A stretch of 8,963 bases of DNA from Planctomycetaceae bacterium (GTDB taxonomy: Bacteria; Planctomycetota; Planctomycetia; Pirellulales; Pirellulaceae): assembly GCA_007124535.1 (NCBI GenBank), contig SLEY01000519.1, positions 1 through 8,963 of the forward strand, in the 5' to 3' direction. A program made the translations under genes and the position numbers. The notes under the pieces were generated by a model. That model was not told the DNA's origin, did no database searches, and saw nothing but the letters and a program-made list of their open reading frames with translations. Of this stretch, positions 1-6,522 are shown piece after piece (the stretch's first letter is position 1; every line of letters begins with the position of its first letter).

Positions 1-109
1 GATACAAGATTACCCTGCCCCTCACCATAAGCCACTTCCGTCGCGGTTGCAACAATGTCGAGACGGACCGCGGCGCGCGCTCCGCTTGCACGACGGATCG
101 CCAACGGTC

Positions 110-127
110 ACCATAGACGGTTATGGT
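110..127. repeat. Perfect 6-bp inverted repeat (operator-like dyad)
   Basis: ACCATA (110-115) and TATGGT (122-127) are exact reverse complements separated by six bases. The element lies about 84 bp before the peptidase start codon, a plausible place for an operator or a small leader hairpin. A 6-bp dyad can occur by chance, so the function is inference only. Confidence 0.3.
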
Positions 128-141
128 AGGCCGCGGTGTCC

Positions 142-188
142 GTGGGGCACTCGTAGACAACCGCGACGCAGCGGCAGGCGAGTCCCAC
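142..188 (+). repeat. Inverted repeat / potential leader stem-loop before the M60-like gene
   Basis: GTGGG plus ACTCG (142-146, 149-153) pair with CGAGTCCCAC (179-188), giving a 10-bp stem with a two-base bulge at 147-148. Inside it, CCGC (161-164) can pair with GCGG (171-174) around a six-base loop, making a two-tier hairpin. The structure ends eight bases before the Shine-Dalgarno-like AAGG at 197-200, so it could affect translation of the peptidase. In GC-rich DNA chance pairing is a real alternative. Confidence 0.3.
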
Positions 189-196
189 AGCAAGAT

Positions 197-202
197 AAGG
201 TG
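197..202 (+). promoter_or_regulatory. Ribosome binding site for the M60-like peptidase
   Basis: AAGGTG lies eight bases before the ATG at 211. It supports that start over the later in-frame Met at residue 4, and the resulting N-terminus reads as a Sec signal peptide. Confidence 0.55.
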
Positions 203-210
203 TCCACACG

Positions 211-2430
211 ATGGCGAACATGCCGGTGAGATGCGGGCTGGCGATTTTGGCAATTGGGCTGGGTAATACCCCTGCCGAAGGAATGGAATGCCGCGAGGCG
301 TTGGTCCAGGAAGTGGCGAGGATCGGTGTGCCGGGGATCCCCGGCCCGGTCTGCGTGGTGGGAGCCGGAGCGTTTCCCGTGATCGTGGGGCGCAGCGGGG
401 ATCAGGACGCGGCGCTGGTCGCCGCCGGCGCGGCCGGAAACGGACGGCTGGTCGCGTTCGGCCACGATGGGTATCTCCAGCAAGAGATGCTGGCTGCCCA
501 CGACACGGGGCGTCTGATTCGAAACGCGGTCCGCTGGTCCGGCCGCGACCGCGCCCCGTCCACGGTGGTAATCGGGGCTCGCGACTTGGCCGACCACCTG
601 GAATCCCGGGGTTTTCCGGTCACCCGCCTGCAGATCGCGGAGGCCTCGGACGCACCGCTGGACGGCGCGGTCGTCTGCCTCAATGCGGTCCAGCTTCGCT
701 CCACCCGGCTACTTGAACGATTGCGAGCCCATTTGGACCAAGGCGGCGGGGTGCTGGTGTTTGCCACCGGTTGGGGCTGGCAGCAGCTGAACCCCGGTCA
801 GGCATTGGACCGGGACTTCCTGGGGAATGCCCTGCTGGCCGAGGCCGGATTGGCGTTCTCCGGCGCCATGAGTCAGCGCGGGCAGCCTGCCGGACTGCCG
901 GTCGATCGCCAGCCCGAGCCGTGGCTTCACGCCGCTCGGGCACTGGAAGCTTTGCATGAGGCGAGTGCCGGAGAGCGGGTGTTGAGCGGCGAGGAACGGC
1001 AGCAGATCGCGGCCACCGTGACGATGGCCGCGGAAGCCGTGTGGCACGAGGAAGCCAGCTTTCGCCCGCAGCTGGAAACGCTGCTGGATGCCTCGACCAC
1101 ATCGATCGTCCCCTCGCCTGACCGGCCGATTCGCCAGCATGATGCCCTGGAACGGCTGATTGTCGCCCTGCAATCGACGCGACTGCGGCAGACGCCAGCT
1201 GGCGAGGTACAGGCGCACCCGGCGGCGGAAACCTTTCCCGGCGCGGTCCCCCACGACGCACCGCGGGAGACACGCACGTTGGAAATCGATACACGCATCC
1301 CGCGCTGGCATAGCACGGGCCTGTACGCCGCACCCGGCGATCGCCTCACCGTCCGCGTGGACGAGTCGGCGGCGGGACGCGGGCTGGGGATCCGCATCGG
1401 CGTCCATACCGACAGCATTCGGCGACGCCCCGATTGGTGGCGCTTTCCCGAAATCACCCGCCAATTCTCTTTGGACCAACCGGAAATCACCATCGCTTCC
1501 GCCTTCGGCGGACTGATCCTGGTCGATGTGCCCCGCGACCGTAATTTGGGGACGATCCCCGTGGTCATCGAAGGCGCCGTGGCGGCGCCCTGGTACGTGC
1601 ACGGAACGACCGATCCGGACGCCTGGCGGGAAACCCTCCGCCATCTGCCCGCACCCTGGGCCGAAATCGGCAGCGACAAAGTCATCATCAGCGTCCCCTC
1701 GCGATACGTGCGCCAACTGGACGATCCCGCGGAACTGATGGATTTCTGGGATTCCGTGCTGGACGCCTGTGCCGATCTGGCCGCTCGAAGCCGGCAGCGG
1801 TCCCGCCCCGAACGGTATGTCAGCGACATGCAGATTTCCGCCGGATACATGCACGCCGGTTATCCGATCATGACCTTCCTGGATGCAGCCCCCCGGTTTG
1901 TGGACGTCGAGCTGCTCCGCTGTCAAGGTGATTGGGGAATGTTCCATGAGATGGGCCACAACCACCAGAGCCGCGACTGGACGTTCACCGGCACGGGCGA
2001 GGTGACCGTCAATCTGTTCACGCTTTACGTACTGGAGCGGTGTTCCCCCGGAGCGCCGCTCCACCGGGCGATTCGACCGCAGGCCAAGGCGCAGCGGATC
2101 CGGCGGCACATTTTAGAGAATCAAAGTGATTTCGAGGCCTGGAAGCGAGATCCGTTCACCGGTTTGATTATGTACATCCAGCTGCAGCAGGCCTTCGGGT
2201 GGGAGGCCTACCAACGCGTGTTCGCCGAGTATCGCGATCTGCCCGCCCGCCAGCGTCCGCGGACGGACGCCGAGAAACGCGATCAGTGGCTGGTGCGGAT
2301 GTCGCGGACGGTCGAGCGCAATTTGGGTCCCTTTTTCGAAACGTGGGGCGTACCGACTTCCGCAGCCGCCCGCCAGTCGATTGAGGATCTGCCGGTATGG
2401 ATGCCCGAGGGATTCCCCCCGACCCCTTGA
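211..2430 (+). CDS. Predicted secreted M60-like (enhancin-type) zinc metallopeptidase with TCAF-like architecture
   Basis: A 739-residue protein, probably exported and acting on glycoproteins: studied bacterial M60-like enzymes cleave O-glycosylated mucin-type substrates. Residues 1-22 look like a Sec signal (MPVR, hydrophobic CGLAILAIGLG, then TPA). Residues 40-110 (VPGPVC-like start, GAFPVIV, GRLVAFGHDGYL, NAVRW) and 115-220 (LDQGGGVLVFATGWGW) resemble the N-terminal module of vertebrate TCAF/FAM115 proteins. Residues 360-480 (STGLYAAPGD, IGVHTDS, FGGLILVDVP) form a probable beta-sandwich leading into the peptidase domain. The zincin site is H579-E580-M-G-H583 with E597 as third ligand after 13 residues, fitting the M60 pattern HExxH(8-28)E. 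YMHAGYPIM (546-554) and LQQAFGWE (658-665) are further family-like motifs. The gene is alone on its strand and converges with the heparinase-type gene. The family call is firm; the substrate is unknown. Confidence 0.88.
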   Translation: MANMPVRCGLAILAIGLGNTPAEGMECREALVQEVARIGVPGIPGPVCVVGAGAFPVIVGRSGDQDAALVAAGAAGNGRLVAFGHDGYLQQEMLAAHDTGRLIRNAVRWSGRDRAPSTVVIGARDLADHLESRGFPVTRLQIAEASDAPLDGAVVCLNAVQLRSTRLLERLRAHLDQGGGVLVFATGWGWQQLNPGQALDRDFLGNALLAEAGLAFSGAMSQRGQPAGLPVDRQPEPWLHAARALEALHEASAGERVLSGEERQQIAATVTMAAEAVWHEEASFRPQLETLLDASTTSIVPSPDRPIRQHDALERLIVALQSTRLRQTPAGEVQAHPAAETFPGAVPHDAPRETRTLEIDTRIPRWHSTGLYAAPGDRLTVRVDESAAGRGLGIRIGVHTDSIRRRPDWWRFPEITRQFSLDQPEITIASAFGGLILVDVPRDRNLGTIPVVIEGAVAAPWYVHGTTDPDAWRETLRHLPAPWAEIGSDKVIISVPSRYVRQLDDPAELMDFWDSVLDACADLAARSRQRSRPERYVSDMQISAGYMHAGYPIMTFLDAAPRFVDVELLRCQGDWGMFHEMGHNHQSRDWTFTGTGEVTVNLFTLYVLERCSPGAPLHRAIRPQAKAQRIRRHILENQSDFEAWKRDPFTGLIMYIQLQQAFGWEAYQRVFAEYRDLPARQRPRTDAEKRDQWLVRMSRTVERNLGPFFETWGVPTSAAARQSIEDLPVWMPEGFPPTP

Positions 2431-2491
2431 ACGGATCGGAAGTGACAGCAGCGGGGCAGCGGGGGTCCGGCCTCGTCTTTCGTTTTCGACA
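2431..2491. other. Convergent intergenic gap without a clear terminator
   Basis: Sixty-one bases separate the stop codons of the M60-like gene (TGA) and the heparinase-type gene (TAA). There is no strong GC stem followed by a T-run in either direction. GACCCC (2421-2426, inside the peptidase gene) can pair with GGGGTC (2462-2467), and a T-rich stretch follows at 2477-2486, but the loop is over 30 bases and the stem only six. Confidence 0.5.
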
Positions 2492-5491
2492 TTAGTTTTC
2501 TCGCAGATGCTTGTCCTCGCGGTGGTCCCGCCACGTCGCGTGCAGCAGGGTGACTTCGTCGCTGGGCTGCACCGGATAATCGCGAACCGTGATCGTGTTG
2601 GGGCTTACGGCTTCGACGTCGAATCCGGTCCGCGGGCGCGGGGTCTCGCCATCCAAGGGAGTCGGGCCGTCGGCCAGCACGAAACGGGCGGTGGCCCCCA
2701 GACGCTCGGTTAACGGTTCCGCCAGATGGAAGGTCCGCTCGGCCACCGAGTCAACCCGTAACCTCGTGGTGGCTTCCGCCAGTTCGATCCGCGTGTCGCC
2801 GTGCTCCAACAACGTGCCAGCCAGCAGGTAAGCCTGCAGGACCTGCCCCGCTTCGTCCACCGAGACGAACGCGAACTCACCCGCCGCCGTGACCGGACCG
2901 TATTCCCGCAATTGCGAATCTTTGGCGGAAATGAGATAGTCGGTGCGTTCCGCGAACCGGACTTCCACCGCCATCGCCCCGCTTTCCGCATCGTCAACCA
3001 GCAGGCGGGCAGACACCACGGGCGTGGTTTCACTCGTATAAGGCACGATCACCGCCGCATAGCGACTGGCCAACGGCTGCTCGTCTCCGGCATGACGCTC
3101 GGCCAGGATCTGCTGGATCGGCTCCCAGCCTTCCAACGCCTCGGCATGACGGCGCCAGCCCGGGGCGTCGGCGACCACGATCCGGTCCAAGGTCTCCTGG
3201 TTCAGCAGCATCAGGTCCAGGTTCACGTCGCGATCGTTCCAAGTAAAGGTAGCCGGTTCGGCCGGGACCCTGCCCCGCGGCCGTTCCACCCACTGGCTCC
3301 AAGCCTCCGACAACTCGACCGGTTGCAGGGCCGGTTCCGCCGGACACCAATCCACCAGGCGGCCGTTGGCATGGAACGTGTATTGGTGAGTTCGTCCGCC
3401 CGCGACGCGAAAGAAGTCCACGACATAGTGGTTGCCGTCCGGCCCGCGGACGTGGGCGCAGGTGCGGCGGTATTCGCTGCACTGCGGGTAACCGCCAAAG
3501 CCCGACGCCTGGATCATCTCGACGCCCGGACCGCTACCGAACAACTCCAGGTGGGACCCGCGCGGCGCACCGCTCTGATTCGCTTCATCGACCACCACCA
3601 GATTGTGCGACAGCGTGCCGGACGTCCAACGTTGTCCCAAGCGGCCGTCCGGCGTGCGATGAGCGCTGCCCGAATAGTACCCCCGATCCGATACCAGTTC
3701 TTCACCGAAGGCGTAGTAACTCAGGTGCAGCGTATCGGCATGCCGGTGTCCGGTTCGCAACGTCCAGCGATGCTCGTCGCCGACCAAGTACAGGGCGGTG
3801 TCGGATCGGCCGCCCCGCAGCACCCCCACATGCCATCCCGGAAACCACTCGCTGCGCAGCGGCAGGGCGGTGGGCGCTTCCGTTTGCAACTCGGGCGAAC
3901 CGTACCACAGCAGGTACTCGCTGCCGGCGGCGTCCAGCGACTGGCCGGCCAGCGTTTCACGGAGCCCCGCGTAGGGGCCGCCCAAACGCGCCGCCAGCAC
4001 CTCGGCATAACGCGTGCCCAGCGGCGTGCCGGGACGGCTGTTGCCGATCACCGGCTTGAGATTCCCCGGGGCCAGCATCCGCACCATCGCCAGCAGGGCC
4101 AAGTGAAAATGTCCGTCCGAAAAAAGGTCCAGGTTCTCCAAACGCGAACCTTCCTCCGGCTGGTAGCCCGGCGGATCGCTGTACCCGTACAAGATCTCGG
4201 GCAAATGACGCATGCTCAAGTAATTGTGCCGAGCATAGGCGGGTGACTCGGAGTAGAAACCGTCGAAATGGTAACGCGAGGCCAGCACCTGTTCGAAACC
4301 TTCCAGAGCCCGCCGCACCCGCCCGGGCTGTTCCAGCAGCACCCCGACCGCGGCACTCAACGAACGGGTGGCGACGCCCTTATTGGATAGATCGTCCCAG
4401 TGATCGTAGTCCGCACAGCCGGCTTCGATCAGATCCGTCACGATGCGGCGGTGCATGGCGGCGTCCGCCACCGGACGCCCGCCGGAATCGTGCGCATCGC
4501 GAGTCAGGTCGTAGGCCTTGGTCAAGTACAGCAACGGAAAGGCATCGCTGCCCATCCCGTGGCAACTCAAGCGGCCGGCTCCCCAAAAGCCATTGTACAG
4601 AGTGGAGTAAGGTCCCTGTTCGTCCTCGCCCGTATGTTGGGCGGGCAAACCGTAGGGATGCCGCACGGTGTCCGGGGGCAAACGACCGCCTCGAGGCGTA
4701 CCCGGATCGCCCATGTTGGCAGCCACCTCCGCCGGGTCCCCGTCCGCCCAACTTCCCACATACGACTTATACAAATAGTTGGGAAAAACTTGCGCAAAAC
4801 GATCCAGGATCCACAGCGCCCGCTCGGCGTAGGCCACGTCTTCCGTCACGGCATACAGTTTGGCCAAGTTCAGGGCCTCGTTCCACGCCCACCGCGCCCG
4901 GTAGTATCGCGTCAACCCGCTCATGCTGTTCATCGCCGGCAGGTTGTTGATCCCCAGCAAGGCGTGTTCGGCACGCTCGGCGTCCGTGGCCTCGGGCGGT
5001 AAAGCTCGTTCCTCCGGCGTCTGGTAGTAGGTCAACGTCTGCCCCTGCTGCGGCAACTCCAGGACACCGGTTTCCGGATACGCCTCGTTCGGGTAGACCG
5101 TACCGCAATCCCGGCACGTCAACCGGTCGGGATCCCGGACGCTCCAGGTCAAATTGCGAGCCCCCCGGCGCTGGGCCGGGTCCACGCAGGCCGGGCAGGT
5201 CTGCCCGTAGTGCGTTCCGGGAGTCAATTCGGGAATCAGGTCCTCGAAGAAAGCCCGGTCCTGCTCCAGAGCGAATGCGGCACGACTTTTCCAGCCCTGA
5301 ACCAACGAACGGGCCCACGGGTACCGCTGGACGTTGCGGCGGGCATTTTCAATGTCGGCCGGCTTGTACATCGTCCGCGGCTGCGCCCGGCCCGCCGCGC
5401 AAACCACCAACACGAGCAGGGACGCCCACAGCACGGCGCAGCGGAGGCTACGAGCCCCCCTTCTTTGCCGACTCGGTTTCCTCGGTTTCAT
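2492..5491 (-). CDS. Secreted heparinase II/III-family (polysaccharide lyase-like) protein
   Basis: The 999-residue product is likely exported. After a basic start (MKPRKPSRQRRGARSLR) comes hydrophobic CAVLWASLLVLVVCAA, with a probable signal cleavage after AGRA (residue 36). Residues 99-129 carry C99-P-A-C102 and C126-R-D-C129, a zinc-ribbon-like Cys4 motif. Residues about 180-470 fit the alpha/alpha toroid of heparinase II/III proteins, with DGFYSESPAYARHNY at 410-424. Residues about 550-800 match the Hepar_II_III beta-sandwich: GHRHADTLHLSYYAFGEE (581-598), SDRGYY (601-606), SHNLVVVDE (628-636) and a later FHANG. The last 200 residues are beta-rich and unassigned. Family members eliminate uronic-acid polysaccharides such as heparan sulfate or alginate; the substrate here cannot be read from sequence. 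At 999 residues it is longer than the usual 600-800. The ATG at 5491 was chosen for its strong ribosome site and ATGA overlap with the upstream stop; a 41-codon longer frame lacks these and would bury the signal peptide. Confidence 0.87.
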   Translation of the reverse strand: MKPRKPSRQRRGARSLRCAVLWASLLVLVVCAAGRAQPRTMYKPADIENARRNVQRYPWARSLVQGWKSRAAFALEQDRAFFEDLIPELTPGTHYGQTCPACVDPAQRRGARNLTWSVRDPDRLTCRDCGTVYPNEAYPETGVLELPQQGQTLTYYQTPEERALPPEATDAERAEHALLGINNLPAMNSMSGLTRYYRARWAWNEALNLAKLYAVTEDVAYAERALWILDRFAQVFPNYLYKSYVGSWADGDPAEVAANMGDPGTPRGGRLPPDTVRHPYGLPAQHTGEDEQGPYSTLYNGFWGAGRLSCHGMGSDAFPLLYLTKAYDLTRDAHDSGGRPVADAAMHRRIVTDLIEAGCADYDHWDDLSNKGVATRSLSAAVGVLLEQPGRVRRALEGFEQVLASRYHFDGFYSESPAYARHNYLSMRHLPEILYGYSDPPGYQPEEGSRLENLDLFSDGHFHLALLAMVRMLAPGNLKPVIGNSRPGTPLGTRYAEVLAARLGGPYAGLRETLAGQSLDAAGSEYLLWYGSPELQTEAPTALPLRSEWFPGWHVGVLRGGRSDTALYLVGDEHRWTLRTGHRHADTLHLSYYAFGEELVSDRGYYSGSAHRTPDGRLGQRWTSGTLSHNLVVVDEANQSGAPRGSHLELFGSGPGVEMIQASGFGGYPQCSEYRRTCAHVRGPDGNHYVVDFFRVAGGRTHQYTFHANGRLVDWCPAEPALQPVELSEAWSQWVERPRGRVPAEPATFTWNDRDVNLDLMLLNQETLDRIVVADAPGWRRHAEALEGWEPIQQILAERHAGDEQPLASRYAAVIVPYTSETTPVVSARLLVDDAESGAMAVEVRFAERTDYLISAKDSQLREYGPVTAAGEFAFVSVDEAGQVLQAYLLAGTLLEHGDTRIELAEATTRLRVDSVAERTFHLAEPLTERLGATARFVLADGPTPLDGETPRPRTGFDVEAVSPNTITVRDYPVQPSDEVTLLHATWRDHREDKHLREN

Positions 5492-5499
5492 CGGTTTCC
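5473..5499 (-). repeat. Three tandem 9-bp repeats across the heparinase-type start codon
   Basis: On the minus strand three adjacent 9-mers read GGAAACCGA, TGAAACCGA, GGAAACCGA (5499-5491, 5490-5482, 5481-5473). The first contributes the end of the Shine-Dalgarno sequence and the A of the ATG. The second holds the rest of the start codon and also the upstream gene's TGA stop. The third continues the KPRKPS coding. The unit is nine bases, so gain or loss of a copy inside the coding part keeps frame. Confidence 0.75.
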
Positions 5500-6522
5500 T
5501 CCCTTCGTAACCCCTGGCGCCAAACCGCCGGCAGAGAGCAGCGGCGAGGCGAAACGAGCCGAACGATTCCGGACCAGCAACTCGATCGCATCGCTGCCAT
5601 AGACCAACCCCCACGAGCGACCGGATTCGTCCACCACCTGCCCCACCTCCTCCTTGACCTCCCGCATTTGCAGCAAGGCTTGAATCAGGGAAGTGTTCGG
5701 GTGCAGAGGGACCAGGGGACGGTACCGGTCCACCACCTGCGAATCACTCAACTGCAATTCGATCACCCGCAGATATCCGATCGCCTGACCCGAAGCCGGG
5801 TCGGTGACGATGATCCGAGGTTCCCGCAGCTTGCGTGCCCGCCGGAACACGTGTTCTTTGCGAGTTCCTCGGGGCACGGCCAGGATCTGGCCCGGCGGGC
5901 GGCAGAAACGATGGGCCGCCTTGCCCCCAATGTCGCACACATCCCGCGCCGTACGCAACTGGGGGGCGCACAGTACGCCCGCCTCCTGACCCTCCCGCAA
6001 GACCTCCTGCAACTCTTTCCGAGCCAGTTCCGGACGCACCCGCAACGGCGCTTCCCCCACCACCGTCTGCAGGATCCGGCCCAACAACGCCAGCACCGCC
6101 GAAATGGGAGCAAACAATACCGAAAACAACAGAAACCAGGGCGCACTGCGACGCAGCAGGACGTTGGGGGCCTTGAAAAACAGAGACTTCGGCAACAACT
6201 CGCCGTACACAAACACCAGCGGCGTGAACAGCACCGTCGCCGTCAACTCGATCCCCTCCGTCGGAACCCGCACCCACTGCTGGGCCAACCAAATCGTGCC
6301 CAGCGAGGCCAGGTAATTGGCCAGGTTGTTGCCGACCAGCGTGGTCGCCACAAACCAGGTGGGATGGTTCGTCAACTGCAACAACCCCCGGGAAACCCAA
6401 TCCCCTTCGACCGCGTCGATCACCAACCGCACTCGCGTCACACGGTAAAAACCCGTCTCCGCGCCGCTGAAAAAGGCGCTCAGCAAAATGCCCAAACACA
6501 GGATCAGCCACGGAAGGATCAC
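5488..6522 (-). CDS. DUF21/CBS-domain membrane protein (CNNM/CorB-like), lacking the CorC_HlyC tail
   Basis: A 344-residue inner-membrane protein of the CNNM/CorB (DUF21) family; some members are linked to Mg2+ efflux. The DUF21 domain spans about residues 1-160: TM1 with FFSGAETGFYRV (17-28), TM2 with GNNLANYLAS (64-73), TM3 with GELLPKSL (107-114), then a fourth hydrophobic stretch (about 126-150). All three family signatures are intact. A CBS pair follows (about 170-258 and 265-318, e.g. PNTSLIQALLQM and WGLVYGSDAIELLV), then a short tail without a CorC_HlyC domain. The GTG start at 6522 was chosen because it overlaps the upstream stop as GTGA, has GAGGA nine bases upstream, and starts directly before TM1. 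The open frame extends to 6960, but that part is low-complexity Gly/Arg-rich reading inside the upstream gene. It is the third member of the minus-strand string and overlaps the heparinase-type gene by ATGA. The transported ion is unproven. Confidence 0.85.
   Translation of the reverse strand: MILPWLILCLGILLSAFFSGAETGFYRVTRVRLVIDAVEGDWVSRGLLQLTNHPTWFVATTLVGNNLANYLASLGTIWLAQQWVRVPTEGIELTATVLFTPLVFVYGELLPKSLFFKAPNVLLRRSAPWFLLFSVLFAPISAVLALLGRILQTVVGEAPLRVRPELARKELQEVLREGQEAGVLCAPQLRTARDVCDIGGKAAHRFCRPPGQILAVPRGTRKEHVFRRARKLREPRIIVTDPASGQAIGYLRVIELQLSDSQVVDRYRPLVPLHPNTSLIQALLQMREVKEEVGQVVDESGRSWGLVYGSDAIELLVRNRSARFASPLLSAGGLAPGVTKGGNR
5497..5503 (-). promoter_or_regulatory. Strong ribosome binding site deciding the heparinase-type start
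   Basis: GGGAGGA lies five bases before the ATG at 5491, a near-ideal Shine-Dalgarno sequence embedded in the last codons of the upstream DUF21 gene. It supports this start and suggests efficient re-initiation at the ATGA overlap. Confidence 0.75.

Larger units (their letters stand above)
1..210. other. Non-coding leader upstream of the M60-like peptidase gene
   Basis: No convincing gene is seen here. A 60-codon open frame from position 47 overlaps the peptidase start, is Arg/Pro-rich and has no family resemblance, so it is not called. The stretch holds two inverted repeats (110-127 and 142-188, listed separately) and the ribosome binding site of the downstream gene. No -35/-10 pair with good spacing is evident: TTGCAC at 86-91 has no matching -10 box 16-18 bases downstream. 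The gene to the left lies outside the window. Confidence 0.6.

Noticed and set aside
86..127. Possible sigma-70 promoter with TTGCAC at 86-91
   Set aside because: No TATAAT-like box at 16-18 bases spacing.
47..229. Small 60-codon open frame before the M60-like gene
   Set aside because: No ribosome site seen, Arg/Pro-rich, no hydrophobic or family pattern, and it overlaps the better supported start at 211.
709..2109. 466-codon open frame opposite the M60-like gene
   Set aside because: Antisense shadow with no family motifs; the plus strand carries the zincin site and TCAF-like motifs.
2421..2486. Possible rho-independent terminator after the M60-like gene
   Set aside because: Only a 6-bp stem with a loop over 30 bases and an interrupted T-run; not enough to call.
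2801..4246. 481-codon open frame opposite the heparinase-type gene
   Set aside because: Antisense shadow of a GC-rich coding region; Arg/Gln/His/Pro-rich with no recognisable domain, while the minus strand has clear family motifs throughout.
5492..5614. 41-codon N-terminal extension of the heparinase-type gene
   Set aside because: It would lie inside the upstream DUF21 gene and push the signal peptide inward; the ATG at 5491 has a strong ribosome site and a stop-start overlap.
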